DNA from: Haliotis asinina
Lineage: Eukaryota; Mollusca; Gastropoda; Lepetellida; Haliotidae
Length of the DNA: 64,000 bases
Direction: 5' to 3'
Assembly: GCF_037392515.1 (NCBI RefSeq)
Contig: NC_090288.1
Location: forward strand, 10,023,969 to 10,087,968
Part shown: positions 12,590 to 24,837 of the stretch, in pieces
Numbering within the stretch: position 1 is the stretch's first letter
Layout of the letters: each line of letters begins with the position of its first letter
Made by a program: the position numbers and the translations under genes
Notes under the pieces: model-generated
What the model was told of the DNA's origin: nothing
Database searches by the model: none
Seen by the model: only the letters and a program-made list of their open reading frames with translations

Positions 12590-12890
12590 CTTGAAACCAG
12601 TCAGTATCCACGGGTGATATCCTTATACATCATTGATCAGAAGGATGAGCTCAGGAGAAACCAACACTCACCATCCACGAGTAATGTCCTTACACAACAT
12701 AGATCAGAGAGTTGACCTCAGAGTCACAGGACATCCAACATCCACGCGTAATGTCACTATACAGCACAGATAAGAAGGATGAGCTGAGGAGAGAGACAGT
12801 ACTGTCAACATCCACGCGTAATGTCATTGCAAAACACAGATTAGAAGGTATAGCTCAGGAGACACAAAGGACAGTCAGCACCACGACTCC
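12590..12890. repeat. Decayed tandem repeat, about 70 bp
   Basis: Four copies of a block containing ATCCACGCGTAATGTC, ACAGCACAGAT and AAGGATGAGCT(C/G)AGGAGA. Confidence 0.65.
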
Positions 12891-13333
12891 GACAAGTCTT
12901 GCATCGTTTACAGTTAGTACAATGGCTGCACTTAACACCTATCTGATGTTTATAATGACATTAAGTCCAAGGGACGACAATATATTGACAGTAATCAATA
13001 CCACCTGTTACTGCTTAAATATATGACGCTGCGTTATTGACCACACCAGCATGGCCCTCAGTTCATGGTGTGACAGCAGTCACCGTACCTGCTGTGAGGC
13101 CGTTCAATGATCCATTTAGTCATGTTTTGGATCAGTGAAATCGTAAGAGTTCGATAATTATATTTACAAAAGTAACTCTACGTAAAGTGGGTGTTGTATG
13201 GAAGTGTATGCACGAAATAAGTGGTTCACACATGGATGTTGACAAGAATCACCGAGCCACAAAAAGAAAGGATGCGAGTGAGTTTAGTTTTGCGCCGCAC
13301 GGCGGTTCAGATTGTTGTGTGTGTGCTCGTACA

Positions 13334-13380
13334 CGTGTGCGTGTGCGTGTGCGTGTGCGTGTGCGTGTGCGTGTGCGTGT
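13334..13380. repeat. (GTGTGC)n microsatellite
   Basis: About eight hexanucleotide units. Confidence 0.92.
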
Positions 13381-13809
13381 GATATTTTTACTTTGTTTTC
13401 ACAGGGCGTTAGACTGAATGACGACAGATTTACAATTTAATTATTTTGGTAAACACAAACGTGTATGTATGGGGTAAAGCGTGGATGAACACCGACTCTG
13501 GATCCTGGTACGGTAAAGGGACGTGACTCTTCACAACACTAATTCTATAACTGTAGGCAAGTTTTCAATCCTAATTTGAGATCAATGAGCAAGAACGAAA
13601 TACGTTTTACAATTTAAAACCCCAAAAACTGTCACGCATTAATGCAGAATGATGCTATTCCTGTTTGTCTAGGCAACTGAAAATTCATTCTGGAAACACA
13701 GATACACCTGATATGATATATTTTATAAATCAAAGTCTGTTTTTCAATAATTGAAAAATATCAATTACTTTTGTCATTGCGTAAATGTCTTACTAGGTCG
13801 TTAAATGGT

Positions 13810-13952
13810 GGAGTCGGTGAGGTAGTCTAGTGGTTAAAGCGTTCGCTCGTGACGCCAAACACCCAGATCCGATTCCCCACGTGGGCACAATGAGTGAGGC
13901 TCATTGCTTGTGGCCCTCGCCGTGATATTGCTGGAATATTACTGGACGCGGA
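13810..13952 (+). mobile_element. SINE family A, near full length
   Basis: GGTAGTCTAGTGGTTAAAGC (A box region), GATCCGATTCCCCACG (B box region), then GCCGTGATATTGCTGGAATA. Confidence 0.75.
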
Positions 13953-14540
13953 AAAAAACATTCACACTTACGGCCTGGCTGAAAGCATGTTTTTCCAGAA
14001 TGTTGTTCATGATATCAGCCACTGGTTTGCTGATGCAGACTCGGTTATGTAGAGGTCGCTGTCTTGCAGTAGAATATTCCAGAGTGGGGCAAAAAATAAT
14101 AAAGAGGTAGTGAGAACTGTGGTTATAACTTTTAAATATCTGACAAAGGATGACTGACAGGAAACATCAGAGGACTGAAATGTGATCGCTAATCTACATG
14201 CAACAGTTCAGCGCAACACCTGACACCACGCATGCTGCCGATATTTACTTCAACACAGCAGGAGGAAGGTTCTGGTGTTGAGAGACGCCCTATATATGCT
14301 TCTGTGACACTGCTGGATATTGTAATAACCCTGTAGCAACGAGTGGAAATTGAATGTCTGTAAAACAACTTTTGCACCATTACATTACAAATGTGCATCA
14401 GTTGTAGATATTCTATGAAACGTTGTCATGGAAATGCTTGCCGCAAGAAATACACATGAATGGGATCAGTGTACGTGATACAGCCTCTATATTCTTATTG
14501 ATCTGTGTGACTATGGCATTTGATGTTACATTTAAGATGA

Positions 14541-14797
14541 GACCCGTGAAGGTCCGGGGTAGAACAGGCCTCCAACAACCTATGCTTGCCACACAAGCGA
14601 CTTGGCTTGTCGTAAGAGGTAAAAAAAAGGGTGGTCAGACTCGCTGACTTAGTTGACATGTCATCGGTTCTAAAATTGCGCAGATCGATGCTCATGCTGT
14701 TGATCACTAGACTGTTTGGTCCAGACTCGATTATTTACAGACCGCCGCCATATAGCTGGAAAATTGTTGAGTGCGGCGTAAAACTAAACTCACTCAT
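14541..14797 (+). mobile_element. SINE family B, near full length
   Basis: Head CCCGTGAAGGTCCGGGGTAG, middle TGATCACTAGACTG, CAGACCGCCGCCATATAGCT, tail GAGTGCGGCGTAAAACTAAA. This copy defines the forward orientation of the family. Confidence 0.8.
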
Positions 14798-17597
14798 TCA
14801 CCTATTTGAGATAAAACAGAGACGACGGATTACTCCCACGAACAGTAATTGTCAAGTAGCGGGGACTCTTTTTCCGACAAAGTAAAAAGTAAGTATTAAA
14901 ATATCAGGTTTATTTATTTTTTCTTCAAAATTATCAACAGTACACAACTATATAATTTACATCTTAACATTTTTACACAGTATGTACAAAATTAACCTTC
15001 ACTGTTAACATAATCGTGCAGTACTCACAAAAACATGGTGAACATTCACCGACACAAATAACAGCCAATCCCACAATCCTTTGTGCAGTTTTCATTTGTA
15101 AACTACAAAATAATCTGTACCCTCAGGCGCCAAGCTAACACCCTGGGGCAGCTACGACAGCCTGAGGTTCCAACCGATGAAAACAGAGCACAAAGAAGTC
15201 TTGGAAAAGGTCTTGTAACAATGGAATGGTTTTTGCATCGCCTTGGCAACCAGAATCACAGATACAGGAGACAGGTGTAAATAATACATTGCAATAACGA
15301 AATAATAAACAGTTCCTGCAGATCGCATGTCACTCTTAACCGAATCTCCAACTGTTGCATATCTACCGGATAGTTCTACACACTAACATCGCGCCTGTAC
15401 CATCAACATAACGATAACAAAGATTTTCCATCTCTCTGAAAAAATACTAAAATTACTTCTCTATATAATGGAGGTTATAATGGACACTACGGCTTTTATA
15501 GGTGTTCTGTGTTCATTCGAGCACCTGTAGTCATCACTTACTTTCATTATTTTGTTTTATACACTGACATTAATCTTTGTCATCGGATACACTCTCATGT
15601 ATTCTATTGTTTAAAATTTATTTACAATATACAATCTCATTAACCTTAGACGACTTAGTAATGGATGTTAATGCATTCATTAGAACTACTGAATTGAAGC
15701 ATCTCTTCTTTGATGATGACCTTTAACGACCAGCCATTACAGACATAACAGCACTATTTTGAATGAGGAGACGATATCGTGTATAAATAATATGTTATAC
15801 ACTGAAACCTCTAGATTCTGAACTGAATTGTCCAGATGATTAAAACACGCTTTCTACCGGGCAATAACCGGAAAGGATATTACATAGTCATTGTGTAATA
15901 AATACTTTAATAAAATAATTTCCATAATGCCTAAACTTATTTAAATTTAAATTTCTTTCAGACCGGAATCAAACTGATCAGAAGACTGTCACATAAATAG
16001 ACAGCGAAAGCAAATATAAAATTATTAAAACATCACATGTTTTGGAAATTGTTGAAGTGAAAATTTCAGTCTTGTTTCAGATTGACTTTATACATCCAGT
16101 GGACAGGTGCTTTGGTCTTACTGTGGATCGGATTACCCTGTGGAATATGTACTGTTACACACCGCCATTAACCGTTACTCGATGTGAAGTATACGACCCA
16201 AGGGATCAGTAAGAAGGGCGTGGGCCCTATATCGTCTTGTGTATGGTATTATATTGTTTTGAGACGAACCTATATGAGATGTTGGAAATGAAAGTAAACG
16301 TATAGTGACAAGACTAAATATGAGTAGGATTTTCTTCATTACGGTAATACACATCTATATACAATGCACCACTGATTGATAGAAACATATTAATAAAACA
16401 TAAATAGGAATTGATCGATAAATGCCGATTGCAATGAATATTCGTACCCTCACTGTAGAAATAGCTGAGCAGATGAAATTTTCTCTTGAAAATAAACCAG
16501 ATTCACGAACCGTTGAGCAAATGCGCAAACTTTATGGGAGACAAACACTGACAAAATATTGCTAATATAAATAGATTTATCTCCTCGTCGGCTTACATTC
16601 ATTCAGATAGCATCAGCTGTAGAAATAAAATCAAGACATAGTTGGAAACGAAAGTATGCAAAGTGTACCTTTTAGTACAAATATCAATGACCTATTTTTG
16701 TTTTTCGAAAAGTCAACGTTAAATTATTCATGCTGGAGTTATCAATGTTTCCAGAAATCGTGTAGCGTGTCAATAGTCTTAATACAAAATGACTACCTGT
16801 GTACTCGATCGAGGGCACTTGGTAAGACTAGTGAACGTATCCGTCCTTGGCTCCAATACGAAATGTACAAAAATAATCACTCAAACAAGAGACACGTTTT
16901 CGATGGCCCTTTTACCCCACCCCAATATATGATTCTTCTATCTGTCACGTCTACGCGTGTATTGATGGCAAGATGATTATTAAGATGATTTAAAAAATGA
17001 TTACCATCCTATCATTATGTGTTCATTTTAAACGTCATCCTGCCAGAATCAGATCTGACATAAATTGATTGCTTTACAGGATCATTTATTTTCAACTTGT
17101 ATTCGTTTCAAAACAGACAACTGGAAAAAATCGTAAATCCCGTTCAAGGGACATAACTCGTACGAGACTATACGGTAGATTGCACGTCTGTGTAAAGAAA
17201 ATATTACAAAACATTTCTCAAAAGAAATAAAAATACAACACGAGAAGGTATATTCCTAATTTGTGGTTATAATTTCAATCAACATTTATCAATTATTAAC
17301 TGATCACAAAGTGGAACCAGTTCAATGCAAATATCACGCATCGATTGCCAGTGTTGGTAGTTCCTGGGCGCGTTATCCGAATTGCAATACTACGTTGAAA
17401 TTAACCAGGTTTGCATATCACATAATTATCACCCTCGAGACATTAAAACATACATTAGCTGATTTAACTGACTGGGTCATAAAGATAAATTACAAAGTGT
17501 TTCATTTCTGAAAAGGTAACAACAACGACTTAAACTTCATCTGGTAGATAACGGTTATCAATGCACGCGTGATGCTCCTCTTAGACACTTGAGGTAC

Positions 17598-17633
17598 ACA
17601 TACACAGACACAGACACAGACACAGACACACAC
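17598..17633. repeat. (ACACAG)n microsatellite
   Basis: Imperfect ACACAG units followed by CA repeats. Confidence 0.85.
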
Positions 17634-17886
17634 ACGAATGTATCTATGTAACTGAGCTGCGTTTAAGTCTTAATCCTCTGTAGCACTGGTATGATAATCA
17701 AATTATACTTAACTGAACTAAACACACCTGTCCACAATTTCGTAAATTATAATATTAACTGAACGTCTACATGGTGTCTCTGTGATCATATGACTTTTTA
17801 GATACTTGGTTCACGGATTTGGTTTTTTTACTGTCGAAGACATATCATTTGAGGGAAGATGCTTAAATTTTGCTGTAAGTTTAGAA

Positions 17887-17892
17887 TTTAAT
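17887..17892 (-). promoter_or_regulatory. Candidate poly(A) signal (ATTAAA) of the RhoGEF gene
   Basis: The minus strand reads ATTAAA about 300 bases past the RhoGEF stop. It is the nearest signal-like hexamer I noticed downstream, and nothing else supports it. Confidence 0.2.
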
Positions 17893-18192
17893 GAGCTCTT
17901 TTTCCCGTTCCTCAGAACTTTAAGTCGAGTTACTTCTAATTTAGTACAACATGCTGAGGGTTATTTTTTCTTGTGAAAGTGAGTTGAATCCGTAAACCAA
18001 GTATAAACCCTCGTCTTTTGACAGTCAAAAAGTACAACTCTGTGTCCATGTGTTTGGTCCTTCGTAACTCTTCCAAGTATCAAACCCCGGACCCTCGCCA
18101 ACTTGCACATCCACATCTTCCGTGTGTACACGTCATGGAAACGTGAGCATGACGTCAAACACGAATCGCTCAACGTCACTTCCTCATTACTG

Positions 18193-18387
18193 TCACAAAA
18201 ACATGGCGTCCATCGATCTCGACTTTCCGTGTATCCGTCTCATGGCAGTGTTTCTCTTCATCTGTCGAGGAGAGCGGACTTGAGTGTCTACTCTGGGGTC
18301 CTGGTTTTCCTTGAACGAATTCTGGCGACTCGTCTCGCGTTCGCCATACTTTTCCTTTGCTTCGCGGATTTGAGTTAACCACGTAGA
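18193..18387 (-). CDS. PLEKHG7: PLEKHG7-like RhoGEF, terminal exon
   Basis: The acceptor is TGTTTTGTTTACAG. The exon starts in phase 0 and encodes 64 residues plus a TGA stop at 18193-18195. It opens with STWLTQIREAKEKYGERETS, which is the last PH-domain helix including the near-invariant tryptophan, followed by a basic Ser/Arg-rich tail (RSPRQMKR, HGKSRSMDAMFL). A second frame through the same bases is also open but is not phase-compatible with the upstream exon. Confidence 0.86.
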   Translation of the reverse strand, partial: STWLTQIREAKEKYGERETSRQNSFKENQDPRVDTQVRSPRQMKRNTAMRRIHGKSRSMDAMFL

Positions 18388-18950
18388 CTGTAAACAAAAC
18401 AATACACACCTTAAAGCATTGGTAAACAACCGTAGCTGCCACGTAAAAGAACGCACGTGCAACGTGCAGATAACTAAACATTTACAGGCAGTAGGCTTTA
18501 ACCAGTATGATACTGCAAAACTGCAAACGCAATGCAAGTCACCGATTATTCATAGGATACTAGTATGAAATATATCGCTGGCCCGTCACCAGTCCCTATT
18601 TCTTTCATTTCCAGCCATCATCAAACACAGGTTGAAATGTTCTTTAGGCTGGCCGTTAATAGCCATAACTAACACCCTGTCCCTGGTCTAAAGAATAGAA
18701 TGTCTTCTTTGAAAGGTGACATTCATTATTTCAATCCACGGGCACGTAATATTAAAAGACTTTAAAGAGGGTACTTCTTGTTACTCTGGCGTGCGGGGTA
18801 ACGGGATTAGACAAAATGGTTCGGTTTGGGGTCAGTTTACAATGTCTGAACAATGGAATGGTGTCCCCGTGGAGAAGCACCATAAAATCAACATTTGTTC
18901 ACACAAGATGACACATACAACACATAAAACACCTGTCACCGTATCCCAAT

Positions 18951-19065
18951 GGCTCAGATCGATGCTCATGATGTTGATCACTGAATTGTCTGTTCTGGAC
19001 CTCACTATTTACAGACCGCTTCCTTAAGGTGGAATACTGTTCAGTACGTGCGGCGTTAAGCAACA
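18951..19065 (+). mobile_element. SINE family B 3' fragment
   Basis: CTCAGATCGATGCTCATGAT, then TATTTACAGACCGCTTCC and GTGCGGCGTTAAG. It lies in the last RhoGEF intron. Confidence 0.65.
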
Positions 19066-20228
19066 AACATCAATATACAACACAGCTCTGACATACACAA
19101 GATGGTCGCTACATTAGTACAGTAAACTCGAAGGTAAAAGCTACTTCCCGACAACTCAATGTACAGACTGACCTACTTTCACATATAACGCTAATCACGA
19201 CTAACTGGGCACAGTACTCGTTTATTGTGCATTAAAGAGTCATTGACATTACTGCTGGTCTCGTAAGACATGTGGCCATGTCTTTCAACAATGCACCCGC
19301 AGTTTCTTCACTACGCCAAATCCTCGAATAACTCTCACCAATACGCTATGAGCAAAACTCCTGGTATTACGTTTGACATGTTTGGGGGACTGGCAGTGAG
19401 GGAATACTTTTTTCAGAAAAAACATGCTTCTGGCACGTGCATAAATCATTAACACCTACTGTCAAATCATAATTGTGTTAGGCAGCAGCGAAAGAAAAGC
19501 TTGAGGTAGTATTTTTACCAGTTCGTATGAGATAAGTACAATTGCATCGACGAAATGGTCATATAGCTCGCAAAACAAAGAGAATACCACTGGTAGTATC
19601 ATGGCAACCTTTGGGGTTCTTTTCAAACTGCAGAGATGTGACGGTCGAAAACGGCTTTACCAACAACCTTCACTCTCGAGTCAGGAAAATGGTCCCTACT
19701 CACAGCAGTAGATTTTTTATATCCCGTCTCTTTTGTGAGTAACGGTCCTACCATGTGTTTGTACGGGAGTGTAGAGCGCCAGTCATCGGTCATCTATGCA
19801 CCAGCGTGAAATCGGCCTTCATTGCTCGGTCGGGGGATCGTAACAGCTTTAATATAACTCTACTGATCTTACACGTTATGTAATGACTCATGAACCTTCC
19901 GTAAATCGTTTTCTGTTTGACAATGAGTATATTTTAGCATGAAAAAACTTGAGAGTTAAGTTACGTCTATTCAGATCACGTGAAAAGGCATTTGCGTTTG
20001 TCCATTTATCTCGACTGTCGTTGAAGTCTGTGAGAGCTTTTGTGTTCAAGGTTTCAGAGAAATAGGATTTTTTTCATTTGCGATCGTTTTATCGTTACTT
20101 TGAAATCGATTGCATGCGTTTATATGGCATGTTGACATTAAATGTTGTGTATTGTATTCCGATTGTGTCAGTCTTTTCTTCTGTGTGGTGATAAACCAGG
20201 GTTATTTCTGTCGCCAGCAGTTACCTAC

Positions 20229-20326
20229 CTTAGATGATTCACAGGACGCTTGTAATGTGTAGACACCGATGATTTGTTGAAAGCGACTGAACTGAACCAG
20301 CACGAAAATATTCTTCAAACCGCAGG
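20229..20326 (-). CDS. PLEKHG7: PLEKHG7-like RhoGEF exon, PH domain C-terminal strands
   Basis: This 98-base exon has acceptor TTCTTTTTCAG and donor AAG/GTAGGT. Two bases complete the Ala codon begun in the exon at 21091, and 32 codons follow. CGLKNIFVLVQFSRFQQIIG is a typical late PH beta-strand region, and the exon ends LQASCESSK, running straight into STWLTQ of the last exon. No overlapping long reading frame would have flagged it; it was found by splice signals and phase. Confidence 0.85.
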
Positions 20327-20479
20327 CTGAAAAAGAATCATTTGACATTTCAGAGTGAGTGAGTGAGTGAGAAAGTGAGTGAACTAGATTAAGAACTAAG
20401 GGTCAATTTAAATTAGCCCTTGAGTACTATCTGACGATAATATACGGATGAGGGGATGCCTGTTCGTTACAGGGTAGGG

Positions 20480-20643
20480 TGAGTGAGTGAGGTAGGTTTT
20501 ACGCCACTTAAAGCAATATTCAAGCAATGTAACGGCGGGCGACACCAGAAATGGGCGTCATATATTGTACCCATGTGGGGAATCGAACCCGGGTCTTCCG
20601 AGTGAAGAGTAAACGCTTTAACCACTGGGCCACCACTCCGGCC
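20480..20643 (-). mobile_element. SINE family A, near full length
   Basis: GTGAGTGAG tail, TTTTACGCCACTTAAAGCAA, then GGGAATCGAACCCGGGTCTT (inverted B box) and AACCACTGGGCCACCACTCC (inverted A box region). In the RhoGEF intron. Confidence 0.8.
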
Positions 20644-20822
20644 CCGAGGATAGCGATTTCCTAGTTTTTATATACTATTGCCCGGAAAACAGTAATCCTC
20701 ATGCTCGCCATCGTTAGTATATGAGAAGTTGATCCTGTAAATGTGTGTACTAAACTGCACAACTAACTTCAGCGCATTATGTAGAAGGACATGCGATTCG
20801 TGAGACAAGTGTCGTCCATATC

Positions 20823-20872
20823 TACGGTAACAGCAAGAGCAGCAGCAGCAGTAGCAACAGCAGCAGCAGTAG
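20823..20872. repeat. CAG/AGT trinucleotide tract
   Basis: Impure AGC/AGT triplets about 85 bases from the PH-domain exon at 20956. It encodes a spurious poly-Leu or poly-Cys frame on the minus strand. Confidence 0.85.
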
Positions 20873-20955
20873 TAACCTAACCCTTGTTGAGATAGAACTA
20901 TAAGGTTTTGTAGTCTTAGTGGTGGAAGAAGAAACAAGAAGAAGAAGAAACCCAC

Positions 20956-21091
20956 CAGCAGCATCAACGGAAGTGACGTCATGAATGTTGAATCTGTCTA
21001 AGGCGATTGGTTGTCTGTACACTGTGTACGTGCATCTATCTGTCTGGCCGCTAGATGGCGTCTTGGTGTTGACCTCATTAACTGACTGTTT
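20956..21091 (-). CDS. PLEKHG7: PLEKHG7-like RhoGEF exon, PH domain middle
   Basis: The acceptor TTTCTTTCATTTCAG precedes a phase-0 start, with 45 codons plus one base to a GTGGGT donor. It opens with a Ser/Thr/Gln-rich loop (KQSVNEVNTKTPSSGQTDRC) and then YTVYRQPIALDRFNIHDV, the diagnostic PH strand of the PLEKHG family. Immediately past the donor the intron holds a CAG/AGT-type triplet tract. A reading frame extended over that intron gives a spurious poly-leucine protein. Confidence 0.87.
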
Positions 21092-23888
21092 CTGAAATGA
21101 AAGAAATTTTTGTCAGTAACTGATTAGCAGTGTTCCTCTTCAGTTGTATTTCAAGCATCGTTCGCCAAATGTTCCCAAATAACCGGAACATGACCGATAA
21201 AGAGCAAAAAGGTGCCGCGCAAACACAGCCACAACCCAGTCTTCTAAGATACGTGTAGTGTATCCAGAGTTATGTCCCCTCTTGGATTATCTACCTTAAA
21301 ACTTTAATTCTCTGTAACTGTATACCATTCCCTAATAAAATGTTTGTTTGTCTGCGTTTGTTTCAATCTGCTGATATTAAAATTTTGTTGTCGACAAGGA
21401 GTGGACGCTTCCATCATCAGCTGATGTGACCTATAATACTTCAACGAAAGGTGTCGGTTTACTCGATGGCAGTGACTGAAATAGACCAGGGCACGATGAC
21501 ATATTTGGATTGCATTTGCAGAACTCATTCCGTGAACTCTGCAACAGACTTGGTTCCAAATCATTTGTAGTTTGATCCACCATTTACGAAACCACTTAAA
21601 ACTGCCATATGTTATTGTTGCGTCTAAAATTTCAAACATCGTGTTTTGATCAAGAACCGATCTCTGTATGCGATTACATTTCAAAATTCAAAAGTCGAAA
21701 CGTTAAAGGAGCCTTTTCTAGTGATTTACAGGAGAAGCCGATATCAAAGGAACAAAAAAAAACCAACAACAAAAAAAAACAAACAAAAAACAACATATGA
21801 CATACGTTACAAATGCTGAGTTAAGAACGCAAGTATTCCTCTCGTGGAACTTATATAAAACTTTAAAATTACATACTTATGGTACTCGAGCAAAGCATCA
21901 GGCTCAAGGTATATTAGTGTAGAGAGTATGAATTCCCAACTCCCTTAGGAGGGTGCAACACACATCCCGCGAGTGGAATGACGGTACATGAAGTACGTGT
22001 ATAAACCAACCATAGTGATTACTCATTAACGTCTAATTACTGATTAATACTAAGAACAACACACGACGCTGTCGGGGTATGAGGCAAAGCAAGTATATTG
22101 TCTGTCCAAGGGCCCAAGGCTCGTCACCCGAAACGTTAAGTGGCTTCTATCTACAAATATAATAGTGAAAACATAATTCTGATATTTGTTACCTTACTCT
22201 CGGTGACAATTCCAAGTTGAATATTTGTCGCCAAATAACTTAATGATGAAAAACTGTCAGAATATTATGCTCGAGAGATAGGCGTGTGCCCGGAATACAG
22301 TATAACTTAAAGGTACAATGCATCTCTTGATACAACGAATGATCATAAGTAAACCGAGGATAAAACACAACCGTCTACAAAGATAAGAAATAGCTGCTCA
22401 AAGCTTTGCTTAATGTGCAGTCCATTCCATGTCATAACCAGATGTTGTTCTAATCACTAATTACTTAGTTTCAAATAGTGATCCTACCAAGTGTGTCTTA
22501 TCACACCCAATGAATGGTCATAAACACACGGTAAGGCAAGCAAAGTATTCACCTACTTAACACTGATACGACATGCTTCATTGCATCCGACATACTGATG
22601 ATCACTGAGGTGTTACGTGTGGCATATGGAAAGATTCTTCCTTTGGACAATCTGACAGCTGCGTTTGAATGTTGTAAACCAGATGAAACAACAGTTGAGT
22701 ATGCGCCGTGTGGTGTGGCGCCATCGATGAACTCACCCCCGCAGGGTCGTAATTCCGACACTCATTACTGTACAGGCCTATTTACCTGTGACCCCATATT
22801 TTACAAAGCAAACACTGGTAGTGTGGATTTGTGGATTTCCTGCTAAATAAACAGGACTGACCAAATTGCTTTCAGATTAGCTTCAGATGAGGAGATTACT
22901 AGGCGTGCACTATCCCTCAAAACACTCCCGGTGGTGTACAGTACAGCTTACTGTAACCCGATTGTGTCAAGTCTGTTTATAAATCGACCATTAAAGCAGG
23001 CTAATGCGATGGTAGTTTTCTATTCTTAAAAAATCCCCCAAGGCACCATAAACAAATAACATGTGACCAGGGGTCATCACTTTTTTGTTTGTGTTTTCAT
23101 TAATCTTAACCCGCGGCCATTGACCGAATATGTATCAATCTTCGTGATTCATTTGTTTTCCGTAATGTCTACTAGATGATTACAATTTGTATTGGCATGA
23201 ATACATAGAAATACAATATTCATTATACTGCCTGCAACTTACAAGGCATCCTAACAAAGCAAAGAGAGTCATATTCATTAGCCCCGACATAACCTTGTAA
23301 TGGAAACAAGGATATTATTTACGAATCCTCATGAACTGCTGAGCATATTCAACAATCTGCTCCATAACGAGGGGTCACGTCTCTACTTTACAAGAACAGA
23401 GAAGCCTATTGGATTCTCTCCCGTGAAGCTTTCCGTCAGTGACACTAATTACGGAGGACTTAAAGAACACCCCTGTCTCATTCCGAGCGTATTTCACAGC
23501 AACACGACGTAAACCAGTCTCACTGAGGTACTAATCAGATAAATGCAAGCGATGTGTATTTGTAAATGTCTTTGACAGTAATGTGAAATTTATATCCGTG
23601 CGAGTCCTGTCCAATAATGTATTAAACTTTCGCTTTATGAGTTGGCGCGTTTGGTGGTCTAGGCGCATATTCCAAGCTGACATAATAATAATACATCTCA
23701 AATATTTTGTGTGAATAATAGCCAGTGGACATAAATATCAATGACTGCAGATTCTTTCTTTAAGAGACATGGATGTTTACATATTATTGTCTCTTACATT
23801 TATCATTTTTCTAATACATTTATTAATACTTCTTGTTTTACTAATAATTTCAGAGGTTCGAGAATAATAATACCGGACGTATATTTAC

Positions 23889-23971
23889 CTTTCTTGGGGT
23901 TTTCTTCATCTTGGTTATCAGTAAGATGTCATCAAAAACAAATATATGCACCTCTACAGACTTGGTCGTTT
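23889..23971 (-). CDS. PLEKHG7: PLEKHG7-like RhoGEF exon, PH domain strand b3-b4
   Basis: This 83-base exon has acceptor ATTTTGTTTCAG and donor AAG/GTAAAT. Phase 1 in, phase 0 out. It encodes (E)TTKSVEVHIFVFDDILLITK then MKKTPRK. VHIFVFDDILLITK is the canonical PH-domain hydrophobic strand pair found in RhoGEFs (consensus like VYLFLFDDxLLITK). It is too short to appear as a long open frame and was found by searching both strands for that motif. Confidence 0.88.
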
Positions 23972-24532
23972 CTGAAACAAAATGTTAAATGAGGGAAAAA
24001 CTGTCATTGCAATGATTCTACGACTACTCTACACATGATATGAAACATTGTTTGAAATACTTGTAGTCATGTATACTGCAATGGAGAACTTCAAGATGTT
24101 TTTGCTACACTGAACATTTTCACTCACACTTTTATTGCAAATTATGTACGTAGGAGTTACCCAAAGAGCAGGGCATGCTTATCCATTTCGCTAACACCTG
24201 GTGTCATCACTCATTTGCACTTCACATACTTTGCACATCTATTTTGCCCTTTACCCCAAATGGAAACAGTGTCCCATGACAGACAAAACTGGGTATTCGC
24301 CTGTACTGACGTTGTATTCCTTGACCATAACCACAATCGAGATAACGGTAAGTGAATCAATTTCATTTACATTAGACGTTTAATACTTTGGTAAAGACCC
24401 CAAACGAGCAAACCTAATATCAGAAAGCATAATCAACATTAGTTCTACCGTTCATATCGTTATCACAACGCAGACTCGGACAATTGTGCCCACTTGAACG
24501 AACATTAAGTATAACGGCAAGGGAATACCTAC

Positions 24533-24626
24533 CAATCAGAGCCAGCTGGCCTTCGTACAGGAGTTGCCTCTTCGTACATGCTAGGAGTTTCTCACACGGT
24601 TGCTTGCCCAGCGTAGCTTTTAAGCA
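24533..24626 (-). CDS. PLEKHG7: PLEKHG7-like RhoGEF exon, DH-PH junction
   Basis: The acceptor is TTAATTGTTTCAG and the donor ATTG/GTAGGT. 31 codons plus one base: CLKATLGKQPCEKLL, then ACTKRQLLYEGQLALI. Joined to the preceding exon it reads DPRVYIPE-CLKATLGK. KRQLLYEGQLALI is the first PH strand. Confidence 0.86.
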
Positions 24627-24661
24627 CTGAAACAATTAATCAGTTGTCAAATACGCGAGTA

Positions 24662-24837
24662 CAATGGAAGCTGTCCAAACCGGCATCTGTCCAATCCGGC
24701 ATGTTGTCATCTCTGTCATAAAATCTAAAGCCCATCCGTGGCTTGTATATTTATCATCAGCTCTACAATCCAGCACATTGTCTAAACCGGATTATTTCTT
24801 CAGTCCCAATGAGTGCCGGTTTAGACAGATTCTACTG
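24662..24837 (+). mobile_element. Pogo/Tigger-like non-autonomous MITE, 176 bp (copy 1)
   Basis: The ends are CAATGGAAGCTGTCCAAACC and GGTTTAGACAGATTCTACTG, an imperfect terminal inverted repeat. The element is flanked by TA on both sides (24660-24661 and 24838-24839). TA target duplication with TIRs beginning CAGT/CAAT fits the Tc1/mariner-pogo (Tigger) group. It lies in a RhoGEF intron. A same-length copy in the opposite orientation is at 43063-43238. Confidence 0.68.

Larger units (their letters stand above)
10402..18192. other. Region between the NXPE-like exons and the RhoGEF stop
   Basis: Must hold the 5' exon(s) of the NXPE-like gene if that gene is complete (minus strand, ending in phase 2), but I could not identify one. 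It contains two decayed tandem repeats (12.0-12.9 kb), two SINEs and microsatellites. Confidence 0.5.

Noticed and set aside
18176..18481. Alternative frame across the last RhoGEF exon
   Set aside because: Open but not phase-compatible with the upstream exon, and it lacks the PH helix tryptophan pattern.
20668..20982. Poly-Leu or poly-Cys extension of the PH-domain exon
   Set aside because: This is the intronic triplet tract read past the GTGGGT donor; the next exon at 20326 joins in phase from 20956.
22549..22846. Opposed open frames on both strands at 22.6 kb
   Set aside because: Protein-like composition, but no splice partners and no recognised motif; it lies in a RhoGEF intron.
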